From Pseudomonas sp. ERMR1:02 (GTDB taxonomy: Bacteria > Pseudomonadota > Gammaproteobacteria > Pseudomonadales > Pseudomonadaceae), in contig NZ_NKJI01000001.1 of the NCBI RefSeq assembly GCF_002277815.1, forward strand, positions 117,501-181,500: 64,000 nucleotides of DNA, in the 5' to 3' direction. Shown here piece after piece: positions 26,994 through 35,866 of this stretch (position 1 is the first letter of the stretch; the number at the start of each line of letters is the position of its first letter). The notes below the pieces were generated by a model, which was given only the letters and a program-made list of their open reading frames with translations, ran no database searches and was not told where the DNA came from. The position numbers and the translations under genes were made by a program.

Positions 26994-27401
26994 GTTATCC
27001 ACAGCGGATCGAACCTTTGGTCTTCAGGATTAAAAACAGTCTCTAAGTATTAAAAACTGTCTCGTTTTGGAGCCTCCCGGGGCTCCAAAACGACTTCCTT
27101 GCTTCTTGTCGTCCCTGCCTTGCAGAATTCCGAGGCGCTTACCCTTACTTCTGACCATCCAGCCAAGGTTACTCAGGAAGCGAATATCTATCGGGTACAA
27201 CAAGGTTTGAAACCGAAGATATACGACTTGGCTTCTGCATTGCGTGCGTTAAGGAAGATATCGAATCGACGACTGGATGTTGGCCCAGCGCGATCTTGTG
27301 CCCAACGGATAAGCGACCGCTAGATTGGCAAAGATATCCACGCTAGGCCAGCGACTGTCATAGCAGGCAGCTTAGGTGTCGGTCGAAAGCTGTTTGCTTT
27401 G
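26994..27401. other. glmS downstream gap: DnaA box, phased repeats, hairpin
   Basis: The gap starts with a perfect DnaA box at 26995-27003. Two 15-bp copies of ATTAAAAAC(A/T)GTCTC follow at 27029-27043 and 27049-27063, with a 20-bp period, beginning 36 bp after the glmS stop. A hairpin overlaps the second copy. Downstream to 27401 I see no convincing gene. A 74-codon open frame at 27099-27323 has no recognisable domain and no clear ribosome site. This is the usual attTn7 neighbourhood. Confidence 0.6.
27063..27092 (+). terminator. Hairpin downstream of glmS
   Basis: CGTTTTGGAGCC and GGCTCCAAAACG form a perfect 12-bp stem with a 6-nt loop 70 bp after glmS. Only a short T-poor tail follows, so termination efficiency is uncertain. 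Confidence 0.65.
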
Positions 27402-28262
27402 CTATTGCAGCGGAACATACACATCTGTTTGCCATTGATCCTGTGGTGTCTCGGGATGGACGCTCAGGTAATTGAAGAATAGCGGCTGGTCACGGAGTTC
27501 CTCTCCACTGGCAGGAAGCCAATCGCGGTAAATCGGATAGATCGTTTCGCCAATGTGATCCGGTGACCCCGCGTGTCGCACCACGACGTAGCGACCGGCA
27601 GGAATGACGATCTCGTGCACGCCGAACTCATTCGGCGCCACGGCCTCGTGAATCTCGCCGCAGATTGCGAAGCGGAATGCTTGTGGAGGTGTCGTATCGG
27701 GGTTGCTATAGGGAATGCCAAAGGTGCGACTCGATGCCACTGGCGACTGTCCGCTCTGCATACGCCACTCGATGAACGTGCGCACGCTATCATTGACGAG
27801 CCCGGCTGGTCCGCAGTGCTCAAGCGCTGCTGCCTTGACTTCAGGGAAATCTATGATTCGTACTTGCATGAGGATAGTCCTAGAAAAGTGAGGGATTGCG
27901 AATACCGCATTCCAGACCTGCCAGTTCGGTTCCTTCCTGAACGCACTCGGCGTCATACCGAACGCCCGTCTGAACGCCCTGCAAAATGCCTCGGGACTTT
28001 CAAAGCCGGCACCGAGTGCGGCGTCCAGTACCGAGTGATCCGCGAGGGCGGCTAGGCTATGTGCCGCGCGTCGTAGTCGCATCAGTTGCACATAACGTGA
28101 GACAGGCACTCCTACGAACGCGCTGAATTGTCGATGGAAGTGAAACGCCGAAAAGTTCGCCACATGGCTCAACGTCCTCACCGACAGGTCGCCTTCGAGA
28201 TTGGCATCAATGTAGGCGAGTACGGTGTTGAAGCGCTTGGTGTAAGCGAAATTGGTCGGCAT
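27402..28262 (-). CDS. AraC-family regulator with GyrI-like effector domain
   Basis: The protein (286 residues from the ATG at 28262) combines an N-terminal AraC/XylS double helix-turn-helix (about residues 10-108, with LSHVANFSAFHFHRQFSAF and AFCRAFRRAFGMTPSAFR) and a C-terminal GyrI-like small-molecule-binding domain (about 130-286). This is the architecture of Rob and related regulators that sense cationic compounds. An upstream in-frame ATG at 28301 would add 13 residues; I prefer MPTNFAYTKRFNTVL. It is divergent from the LysE gene and may control it. Confidence 0.88.
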   Translation of the reverse strand: MPTNFAYTKRFNTVLAYIDANLEGDLSVRTLSHVANFSAFHFHRQFSAFVGVPVSRYVQLMRLRRAAHSLAALADHSVLDAALGAGFESPEAFCRAFRRAFGMTPSAFRKEPNWQVWNAVFAIPHFSRTILMQVRIIDFPEVKAAALEHCGPAGLVNDSVRTFIEWRMQSGQSPVASSRTFGIPYSNPDTTPPQAFRFAICGEIHEAVAPNEFGVHEIVIPAGRYVVVRHAGSPDHIGETIYPIYRDWLPASGEELRDQPLFFNYLSVHPETPQDQWQTDVYVPLQ

Positions 28263-28626
28263 GTCAGACACTGGAAAAGCTCCTGCAAGTACGGTCGGCA
28301 ATAGCGTCGACTATAGCGGCGTGAACGCACCTAGCCGCGTTTGCTCAAGGCACGTTTTTGGTTGGCCAATACGATCTTTTCCAAGGCGATGTAAAGGTCA
28401 GGGGCATTTCAGGTGTCCACTTTTGGCCGGAAACAGCCTGCTGTGAATGTGGCAGGCAAGCAGATTATTCGGTCATGGATCAGTGGGCGACTAGGAGTCG
28501 CTGCCCCTCTACGCCGTAGCTGCGAGTGTTGCTCTGCGATCGCTCCGCCGCGCACAGGTTTGCCTTTGCAAGAGGAAGAGCTACAGTTTGCGCTACGTGG
28601 GGCTGAATACCTCGATCACTTCAGAG
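28263..28626. other. Divergent gap between araC-type and lysE-type genes
   Basis: I see no convincing gene in this 364-bp stretch; open frames through it lack recognisable domains. It should contain the two divergent promoters, but no strong -35/-10 pair was obvious. Confidence 0.4.
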
Positions 28627-29262
28627 ATGAACATCGTGTTTCCAATTGATATCTGGCTTGCCTACACCGCAGCGTGCCTGCTTCTGGTGCTCGCGCCAGG
28701 TCCGGACAATCTGTTGGCCGTGGGCCGCGGGCTCAGCCAGGGGAAAACAGCCGCGATATTATCGGGACTGGCATCTGGCGCAGGAATTCTCTTTCATGTG
28801 ACGGCCGCTTCGTTAGGACTGACGCTACTTATGCAGACCTCCGCAGCAGCCTTCTGGATCGTCAAGCTTATCGGTGCTGGCTACTTGCTCTGGCTAGGTA
28901 TCAAGGTGCTGCGCTCTCGTAGCCTGCTTAGCTTTCATCCGGCAGCTCGACAATCTTTGCCAAGCATTTTCCTGACAGGCTTCTGCTCCGCAGCACTGAA
29001 CCCCAAGCCGGGCTTTTTCGTGTTGGCATTCATTCCGCAGTTTGTTGACCCGCACCGCGGCTCAGTGAGCATCCAAATGCTGGTGTATGGGGTGTGGTTT
29101 GCTGTACTTACGGCAGCTGGATTCGCACTCATGGGCGTCTTCGCCACCGCACTCTCCGGTTTTTTACGCCAGCGGCCTAGACTCGTGAATGGTCTGAACG
29201 TGGGAGCAGGGCTGACGTTTGTGGCGTCGGGGGTATCGATCGCGGCGCTCAGCCAAAAGTAG
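28627..29262 (+). CDS. LysE/RhtB-family amino-acid exporter
   Basis: The 211-residue protein is an integral membrane exporter of the LysE superfamily. The ATG at 28627 gives MNIVFPIDIWLAYTAACLLL with the family motif LAPGPDNLLAVGRGLSQGK (about residues 21-39), then hydrophobic segments up to the C terminus and the central PKPGFFVLAFIPQFVD. The open frame begins earlier (28588), but those residues do not fit the family. Substrate unknown; the adjacent AraC-GyrI regulator is the obvious candidate regulator. Confidence 0.88.
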   Translation: MNIVFPIDIWLAYTAACLLLVLAPGPDNLLAVGRGLSQGKTAAILSGLASGAGILFHVTAASLGLTLLMQTSAAAFWIVKLIGAGYLLWLGIKVLRSRSLLSFHPAARQSLPSIFLTGFCSAALNPKPGFFVLAFIPQFVDPHRGSVSIQMLVYGVWFAVLTAAGFALMGVFATALSGFLRQRPRLVNGLNVGAGLTFVASGVSIAALSQK

Positions 29263-29333
29263 AACTTCTGTCCCCTTATCTTCGAGTCGATAGCGCAACT
29301 CCGTTTGTAAGAGGCGGAGCACCGCCGGGCACT

Positions 29334-30637
29334 TCAATGCGCAAACGCTTCAGGGTATTTGTCGAGGTATGCGTCATTGAGCTGCGTATCCTCGGCACGC
29401 ATGAAAGTTCTGAAATCGGGCACCAGAAAGACCAGCAGAGATAACAGCAGCACCATGGTGCCCAGAAGCGTGATTGTCGTTGCGACTCCCATACAGGCGA
29501 TCAGGATGTTCATCGCGAAACTGCCCAAGGGGCTAGCCGCCGCAGACAGAAATGAAACCGTGGCGAAAATCCGATTGCGGTGGAGCTTTGGTGTTGCCAG
29601 CAACCTCACAGCGGAGGTGGGGATGTTGATCAACATCAAGCCAATGCCACCGCAGAAAAACGCAACGGGCACGATGAATGACGATGAAATCGTGCCAACC
29701 GCCAGCAGGTTGCATCCCAATAATGCGAACCCGGCAGACACGCACATGTCACGAGGGACCCGGTCGGATAACCAGCCGATTATTTTGTAGCTGCCCACCA
29801 AAATACCCAGTCCGAAGCAAGAATCCAGAAGACCGATATAAGTGACCGGGTACTGGATGACATCCTTTACGTATAGCGGAATCAGGATTGTGAAAAAAGG
29901 AAATAGGGCTAAGTTGATCAGCATTGCGATGATGGCCAGATAAAATTCAACCTTCACTCCGTAAACTACTTTGAAGCCGGAATAGATCATGGTGAAGCCG
30001 CCAGCACCCGATGCCTTTTCGCCTTGATGAGTGGCACCGATGTGGTTCGGGATGGTCGCAATCAGCACCCCGGCTATCAGAATCGCAAAAAAATCGGCGG
30101 CAAAGGCGAACGTGATACCACACCCGTAGATCAACCCGCTGGCCAGTGCCGGCCCCAGCAGAATCGAAAAGGAAGACAGCACGCTTTTGGTCCGAAAGGC
30201 CATCGAGACTTTATCGTCGCTTGCAAACAAAGGAATGATTGACGCTTGGAGAGGATCTCGCACGCCAACAATCGCACTGCTGATCATCATAAGTGCGCCC
30301 ACCGTCCAGGGATTGAACAACCCCTTAGAGGACAGCACCACCATTAAAAGCGCTGTCAGCAAGCTGATCCACGAGGCCAGCTTGATGATCAGGATTTTGT
30401 TGTACTTGTCCCCCAACCATCCCAGTAGGGGTTTGGCTAATACCTCCGTTGCGATGGAACAGGCAATCATGTTTGCAAAATAGAGCGCAGAGCCTGTTTC
30501 CTGTAAGGCCCACCAGGCCACCGCGAGTTGATTGCACCGTCCCCGAGAACCATAAGCAAAAAGCTGAATTGCACTTTCAGCAAACGCCGGTCGGTGCCCG
30601 GAAAGCCCCTCGCATTACCTGAAAAATGTGCACTCAT
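29334..30637 (-). pseudogene. MFS transporter with an N-terminal frameshift
   Basis: The main frame (29334-30521) encodes 395 residues of a major facilitator (MFS_3/enterobactin-exporter-like) protein. It opens AWWALQETGSALYFAN and has the loop motif LLGWLGDKYNK and about ten membrane segments. The missing start is visible in another frame: an ATG at 30635-30637 with an AAAGGAA ribosome site encodes MSAHFSGNARGFPGTDRRL and LLMVLGDG. The main frame then resumes upstream of its GTG with CNQLAVAWW. Joining the two restores the family's LGDG-x-NQLA pattern. One base is missing near 30536-30540 (GGTGC). Either a real pseudogene, a sequencing error, or translation from the internal GTG. Confidence 0.85.
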
Positions 30638-30855
30638 TGATGTTCCTTTAATAAGGAGGGTAACTGCGTAATCAGGGCGCTTCTCCTAAGCCAAGGTCAG
30701 TAACAGCCCTGCTGCTGTAGTGATCGACCTCCCCCTGTATGCGCACTTGGCTGATGTACAAATTCTTGAGCGTAACGACTTTTTAGGAATAAAGGTCAGC
30801 TTGCAAGGAGCTACTGAGGCTGCGATGTTTTGGTTTTAAAACAGAGGAAATACCC
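30638..30855. other. Divergent promoter region, MFS gene / LysR gene
   Basis: This 218-bp gap separates the MFS start (30637, leftward) from the LysR start (30856, rightward). LysR regulators usually control a divergent neighbour from such a gap. I see no clear LysR box or RNA gene. Confidence 0.4.
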
Positions 30856-31757
30856 ATGGACCGCTTCCAGGAAATGCAGGTCTTCGCTGCCGTTGCCCAG
30901 GACCAAGGCTTTTCGGCAGCAGCGCGGCGCTTGGGTATGTCCGCCGCCAGCGTCACCCGAGCGGTGGCTGCGCTGGAGAAACGCATCGGCACGCAGTTAC
31001 TCACGCGTACCACGAGAAGTGTGCATTTGAGCGAGGCGGGTCAGCGGTTTCTTGAAGACTGTCGGAGGATTCTCTCCGAGGTGCAGGAGGCCGAGGATTC
31101 GGCGGCAGGCAGTCATGCCCAACCCCGTGGGCAATTGACGATCACCGCGCCGGTTTTATTTGGAGAGTTGTTTGTCACACCGCTGATGGTGAACTTCTGA
31201 CTCAATTTCCGGACGTTACGATCAATGCGCTGCTGGTTGATCGAATTGTCAGTGTGGTCGAGGAGGGGGTCGATGTGGCCGTGCGAATCGGTGAGCTGCC
31301 CGATAGCAATCAGCATGCGATTCGGGTGGGAGAAGTGCGCCGGGTGATTGTCGCGTCGCCGCAGTTTCTGGCACTTCATGGTCGGCCAACACACCCGCAA
31401 GATCTGGCTCAGGCGCCGGTCATCGCGACATCGGCTATTGGTCAGCTCAAAAACTGGCCATTTCTTGAAGGTGATGAGCCACTGAGTGTTCGGCCTGATC
31501 CGCGACTTGTGGTGACGGCGAACCAGGCTGCCATCACCGCAGCGGCCCTCGGTCTGGGTTACACCCGGGTGTTGTCTTATCAGGTAGCGAGCAAGATCGC
31601 GACAGGGGAACTGGAAATTGTCCTGGCGGACTTTGAAGTGCCGCCACTGCCGATCCATGTGGTCTATCAAGGTGGACGCAAGGCCCCGGCGCGGATTCGC
31701 AGTTTTGTCGACTTCACTGTGAAGGCGCTCAGGGAGCATCCCGCATTGCTGGGCTAA
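30856..31757 (+). pseudogene. LysR-family regulator with a central frameshift
   Basis: The first part (30856-31200, 114 residues) has a typical LysR helix-turn-helix: MDRFQEMQVFAAVAQDQGFS and AAARRLGMSAASVTRAVAAL. It stops right after LMVNF. The next frame continues exactly where LysR proteins should: LTQFPDVTINALL, then VVEEGVDVAVRIGELPDS and the effector domain to HPALLG at 31757. Inserting one C at about 31197 (TTCTGACT to TTCCTGACT) gives one ~300-residue protein, the normal length. So one base is missing, by mutation or sequencing error. It may regulate the GST gene downstream or the divergent MFS gene. Confidence 0.88.
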
Positions 31758-31886
31758 TCGGTTATTTCGCTGGGTGAAATAATGGATTGCGATTGCTGGT
31801 TATTCTGTTGTTTCGGTGACTGGTAGAAGATGGCTGCCATCAGCGCTGAGCTTTCCGAACAGTGCCACTCACCCTCGGAGTCGACC

Positions 31887-32513
31887 ATGCAAGCCATCAA
31901 ACTCTACAACTTCCCACGTTCCGGCCACGCACACCGTGTGGAACTGATGCTCTCGCTGCTGCAACTTCCCACCGAGATGATTTTCGTCGACCTGGCCAAG
32001 GGCGAGCATAAAAAACCGGAGTATCTGGCACTCAACGCCTTTGGTCAGGTGCCGGTGCTGGATGATCAAGGCGTGGTGTTGGCCGACTCCAACGCGATTC
32101 TGGTGTATCTGGCGCAAAAATACGGCAACGGTCGCTGGCTGCCGACCGATCCGGTCGGTGCGGCAAAAGTGCAACGCTGGTTGTCTGTCGCCGCTGGTCC
32201 CATCGCATTTGGCCCGGCCCGGGCACGTCTGATCACGGTGTTTGGTGCACCTTATAACGCTGATGAAGTGATCGCTTACGCCCACACCGTGCTCAAGGTC
32301 ATTGATCACGAACTGGCCAACACGCCTTACCTAATCGGCAACGAGCCAACCATTGCCGATGTCGCGAGCTACAGTTACATCGCCCACGCGCCTGAGGGCA
32401 ATGTGTCGCTGGACGACTACACCAACATCCGCGCCTGGTTGGCACGGGTCGAAGCCTTACCCGGTTTTGTCGGCATGCCGCGCACCGTCGCTGGTCTGCA
32501 AAAAACTGCCTGA
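31887..32513 (+). CDS. Glutathione S-transferase
   Basis: The 208-residue cytosolic GST starts [20 protein letters not shown], with Ser near residue 12 in the position that activates glutathione. It has the thioredoxin-like N domain with the cis-proline and glutathione-contact motif [20 protein letters not shown] (about residues 51-70) and an all-helical C domain with the conserved N-capping box [17 protein letters not shown]. Substrate unknown. It is followed 63 bp later by a flavin/iron-sulfur fusion gene on the same strand and preceded by the LysR gene, a common arrangement for an inducible detoxification unit. Confidence 0.9.
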   Translation: MQAIKLYNFPRSGHAHRVELMLSLLQLPTEMIFVDLAKGEHKKPEYLALNAFGQVPVLDDQGVVLADSNAILVYLAQKYGNGRWLPTDPVGAAKVQRWLSVAAGPIAFGPARARLITVFGAPYNADEVIAYAHTVLKVIDHELANTPYLIGNEPTIADVASYSYIAHAPEGNVSLDDYTNIRAWLARVEALPGFVGMPRTVAGLQKTA

Positions 32514-32576
32514 TGCTTGTGGCCCGACGTTGCCGGGCCTTTCACGCTGCGCCATCGGTGCAGGGGAGAATCCGTA

Positions 32577-34607
32577 ATGGACCGTTCACCGTGGCATGCC
32601 GGCGAGAAACAGTTGCAGGCTCATGTAGGCGTTGATGAGCGAATGGATGTGCTTGGTCGTAGGGTGATTCGCAGCGAGATGCCGGATCAGCACCGCACCT
32701 TCTATCAGCAACTGCCATTCATGCTGTACGGGGCGGTCGATGCTGACGGTCATCCGTGGGCCAGTGTGCTGCAAGGTGAGCCGGGCTTCGCTCACTCGCC
32801 CGAACCAGGTCTATTGCAATTCAATAGCCTGCCGGCTGCCGACGACCCGGCGCAATTGTGCGATGGTGCGGCGATCGGCCTTCTGGGAATCGAACTGCAC
32901 TCCCGGCGTCGCAACCGGATCAATGGGCGGGTCGGTGGCGTGTCGGCCAACGGATTCGCAGTGACGGTGGATCAGTCCTACGGCAATTGCCCCCAATACA
33001 TCCAATTGCGCCAGTTTCGTACGGTGCCGCTGGCGAACCCGGCGACGCGTATCGCTCAGCATCTCAATGAACTGGATGAAGCAGCGAAAGCCGTGATCGA
33101 CGAGGCAGACACATTCTTTGTTGCCAGTTACGTGGATGTCGATGGCGAACGTTCGGTGGATGTTTCCCACCGGGGTGGCCAGACAGGTTTCGTACAAGTG
33201 GAAGGGAATCGGCTGACCATTCCGGATTTCGCCGGCAACCTGTTTTTCAACACGCTGGGCAACCTGCTGGTCAATCCTCGGGCGGGTTTGTTGTTCATCG
33301 ATTTCAATTCGGGCGACCTCCTGCAACTGAGCGGCCACACCGAAATTATCCTTGAAGGGCCGCAGGTCGAGGCATTTCAGGGTGCCGAGCGCCTGTGGAT
33401 GTTCCACGTGGAACACGTAGTGCGTCGTCCTGCTGCTCTTGCATTGCGGTGGCGGTTCGATGGCGTGTCACCCACCAGTTTGTTGACCGGCACTTGGGCG
33501 CAAGCCAAAGCTCGTCTGCAGGCAAAGGCACTGGGCGATCAGTGGCGGCCGCTGCGGGTGGCGCGCATCGAAGCGCAAAGCCATAACATCCGTTCGATTT
33601 ATCTGGAGCCTGCCGACGGCGCCGGGCTGCCCTTGTTCCAGGCCGGGCAGCATTTACCCTTGCGATTCCACATTGACGGCGAAGTGCATATCCGCACCTA
33701 CAGCCTGTCGAGCGCGCCGTCCGACGATTTCTTCCGTATCAGCGTGAAGCGTGACGGGCGAGTGTCTTCGCACCTACATGAGCAGATTCGCGTTGGTGAT
33801 CTGTTGGAAGCGCGCGCTCCTCAAGGGCACTTCACAGTGGCGCCCCATGAGCGTCGGCCACTAGTGCTTCTGGCTGCCGGGGTCGGCATTACGCCGTTGC
33901 TGTCGATGCTGCGTGAGGTGGTTTATCAAGGATTGCGCACCCGCCGTATCCGTCCGACCTTGTTCCTTCAGAGTTCGCGAACGTTGGCCGATCAGGTGTT
34001 TCGTCCTGAATTGAATCGCCTGCTCGACGATGCCGGTGACGCGGTCAGGGTGGTGCGAATTCTCAGCCAACCGGAGCCGGAGGCGCGGCAGGGTGAGGAT
34101 TTTGATTTGACCGGGCGGATTGATGTCGCGCTGCTCAAAGACCTGATTGAGGCTGAGGACTACGATCAGGTGGATTTTGTGCTCTGCGGTCCGAGCAGTT
34201 TTACCCAGGGGTTGTACGACGGTCTGCGGGAACTGGACATTCGCGATGCGCGGATTCACGCCGAAACCTTCGGCCCATCAACGTTGCGTCGGCGTCCGGA
34301 CCCCGATGCGGTGGTCATAGAGCAACCGCCAGCCGCTACCACCTCGGTGCCGGTGGTGTTTCAGCGCTCGGCCAAGGAGGCGCGCTGGCAACCCGATGGC
34401 GGCAGTTTGCTTGAGCTGGCGGAAAGCCGTGGCCTGCACCCGGAATTCAGTTGCCGCGGTGGCTCCTGCGGGACCTGCAAGACGCGCCTGATCAGCGGAC
34501 AGGTGAATTATCCACAGCCACCAGCGGAGGTGCCGGATCAAGGACATGTGCTGATTTGCTGTGCGATTCCGGCCCAAGGAGCGCAGCCTTTGGTCCTTGA
34601 CCTGTAG
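32577..34607 (+). CDS. PNPOx-like / ferredoxin reductase / 2Fe-2S ferredoxin fusion
   Basis: The 676-residue protein joins three modules. Residues about 35-290 resemble the FMN-binding split barrel of the pyridoxamine-phosphate-oxidase family (TFFVASYVDVDGERSVDVSH, RGGQTGFVQV). Residues about 325-560 are a ferredoxin-NADP reductase module with the FAD motif RTYSLSSAP and the NAD(P) motif LLAAGVGITPLLSML. The C terminus (about 590-676) is a plant-type 2Fe-2S ferredoxin with CRGGSCGTC and a fourth Cys in LICCA. It should pass electrons from NAD(P)H to an FMN site; the substrate is unknown. ATG 32577 follows GGGGAGAA. A perfect parS lies inside the gene. Confidence 0.9.
   Translation: MDRSPWHAGEKQLQAHVGVDERMDVLGRRVIRSEMPDQHRTFYQQLPFMLYGAVDADGHPWASVLQGEPGFAHSPEPGLLQFNSLPAADDPAQLCDGAAIGLLGIELHSRRRNRINGRVGGVSANGFAVTVDQSYGNCPQYIQLRQFRTVPLANPATRIAQHLNELDEAAKAVIDEADTFFVASYVDVDGERSVDVSHRGGQTGFVQVEGNRLTIPDFAGNLFFNTLGNLLVNPRAGLLFIDFNSGDLLQLSGHTEIILEGPQVEAFQGAERLWMFHVEHVVRRPAALALRWRFDGVSPTSLLTGTWAQAKARLQAKALGDQWRPLRVARIEAQSHNIRSIYLEPADGAGLPLFQAGQHLPLRFHIDGEVHIRTYSLSSAPSDDFFRISVKRDGRVSSHLHEQIRVGDLLEARAPQGHFTVAPHERRPLVLLAAGVGITPLLSMLREVVYQGLRTRRIRPTLFLQSSRTLADQVFRPELNRLLDDAGDAVRVVRILSQPEPEARQGEDFDLTGRIDVALLKDLIEAEDYDQVDFVLCGPSSFTQGLYDGLRELDIRDARIHAETFGPSTLRRRPDPDAVVIEQPPAATTSVPVVFQRSAKEARWQPDGGSLLELAESRGLHPEFSCRGGSCGTCKTRLISGQVNYPQPPAEVPDQGHVLICCAIPAQGAQPLVLDL
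33400..33415. promoter_or_regulatory. parS: parS centromere site
   Basis: TGTTCCACGTGGAACA, a perfect copy of the recF parS at 2409-2424, encodes MFHVEH within the fusion oxidoreductase. It is about 27 kb from oriC. Confidence 0.92.
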
Positions 34608-34641
34608 CAGCTGCCGAACGCAGCCTTCGGCAGCTGCTACA
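34603..34641. repeat. Inverted repeat overlapping a stop codon
   Basis: Perfect 16-bp arms TGTAGCAGCTGCCGAA (34603-34618) and its complement (34626-34641) flank a 7-nt loop. The TAG stop of the fusion oxidoreductase lies in the left arm. It belongs to the same TAGCAGCTGC repeat family as 57071-57202 and could act as a terminator or mRNA-stabilising stem. Confidence 0.85.
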
Positions 34642-34669
34642 AGGATTTGATTTAACTTCATGGAGCTTT

Positions 34670-35866
34670 ATGTATTTTTTCCTGCGCCTGTTGGTGTTGT
34701 TTACTGCATTGACGCTGCTCAATGGTTGCGAACGACAAGATGTACCACCGCTCGATCAGCAACTCTACGTCTGGCAAAGGCAATGGACGCGGGATCATGA
34801 CGCCGCGTTGACGGACAGTCGCGCCGATTTCTCCACCTTGCGCGTGTTGGCATTGCAAGCGTTCCCCCAAAAGGGCTGGAATCGGGCGCGGATTGATCCG
34901 GTGATGCTGAAGCGTGATGGCCGCCCGTTGATTGCGGTAATTCGGCTTGATGGTCAGCTCAAGTCGCTGAATCAGGACGAGGTCACGATGCAGATTCAGC
35001 AGGTGATCATCGATTGGCAAGCGCAAGGTCTGAGCCTTGCCGGCGTGGAAATCGACCATGATGCGGGTAACGCTCGGCTCTCGACCTACCGCGAATTTCT
35101 CACGCACCTGCGCGCAGTTCTGCCGGCCTCTTTGCCTTTGAGTATCACTGCATTACCGGCTTGGCTCGACAGTTCCGAATTGCCAGCGCTGTTATCCACA
35201 GTCGACAGCAGCGTGTTGCAGGTTCACGCGGTGAGCGATCCGCGTCGTGGTTTGTTCGATCCGGATCAGGCACGGCAGTGGGTGAAGTCCTGGAGCCGCA
35301 TCACCACTAAACCCTTTTATCTGGCACTGCCGGCCTATGGCGTGGCGTTGTTAGACAACGACAACGGTGCGCCACTCGTGGAGAGCGAAATACGCATCGA
35401 GCGCGATGGCAAACGCCGGGAGCTACTGGCCGATCCTCAGCAGTTGAGTCAGCTTGGCACCGAATTGCGCGCTGATCCACCGGCGCATCTGGCCGGTCTG
35501 ATCTGGTTTCGTCTGCCATTGGCCAACGACCGCCGCGCGTGGAGCCTGACCACTTTGCGCGCGGTGGTGCGTGGTGATGTTCTGCGCAGCAACCTGACGC
35601 TGAAACTCTCGGCGCAGCAGGGTCTCTATGACATCGGCATTCTTAACGAAGGCAATCTCGACAACGCCTGGCCCGAGCGCTTGACGTTGGTGGCGCAAGG
35701 CTGTGAGGGCGCCGACGCGCTGGCCGGTTATGCATTGCAACAAGCTCCGGATCTGCTTACCTTCACCCGCCTGCGCGAAGGTAGGATAGCGGCCGGAGGG
35801 CAGCGCGCAATCGGTTGGGCACGCTGCGCAAAAATTGATCAAGGAGAGTCGAATGTTCACCCGTAA
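34670..35866 (+). CDS. DUF3142-type lipoprotein of unknown function
   Basis: The 398-residue protein begins with a lipoprotein signal (hydrophobic LRLLVLFTALTLLNGC, lipobox LLNGC with Cys near residue 19). The body fits the DUF3142 family: YVWQRQWT, then LDGQLKSL and a TIM-barrel-like GVEIDHDAGNARL, reminiscent of glycoside-hydrolase folds. No enzymatic role can be assigned. It starts just downstream of the inverted repeat and overlaps the next gene by 14 nt, so the two are probably co-translated. Confidence 0.8.
   Translation: MYFFLRLLVLFTALTLLNGCERQDVPPLDQQLYVWQRQWTRDHDAALTDSRADFSTLRVLALQAFPQKGWNRARIDPVMLKRDGRPLIAVIRLDGQLKSLNQDEVTMQIQQVIIDWQAQGLSLAGVEIDHDAGNARLSTYREFLTHLRAVLPASLPLSITALPAWLDSSELPALLSTVDSSVLQVHAVSDPRRGLFDPDQARQWVKSWSRITTKPFYLALPAYGVALLDNDNGAPLVESEIRIERDGKRRELLADPQQLSQLGTELRADPPAHLAGLIWFRLPLANDRRAWSLTTLRAVVRGDVLRSNLTLKLSAQQGLYDIGILNEGNLDNAWPERLTLVAQGCEGADALAGYALQQAPDLLTFTRLREGRIAAGGQRAIGWARCAKIDQGESNVHP

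Noticed and set aside
27099..27323. 74-codon open frame downstream of glmS
   Set aside because: No domain, no clear ribosome site, and it starts just after a hairpin; kept only as part of the intergenic description.
28302..28649. Small open frames between the AraC and LysE genes (for example 28413-28649)
   Set aside because: They overlap the LysE start in another frame and have no recognisable protein features.
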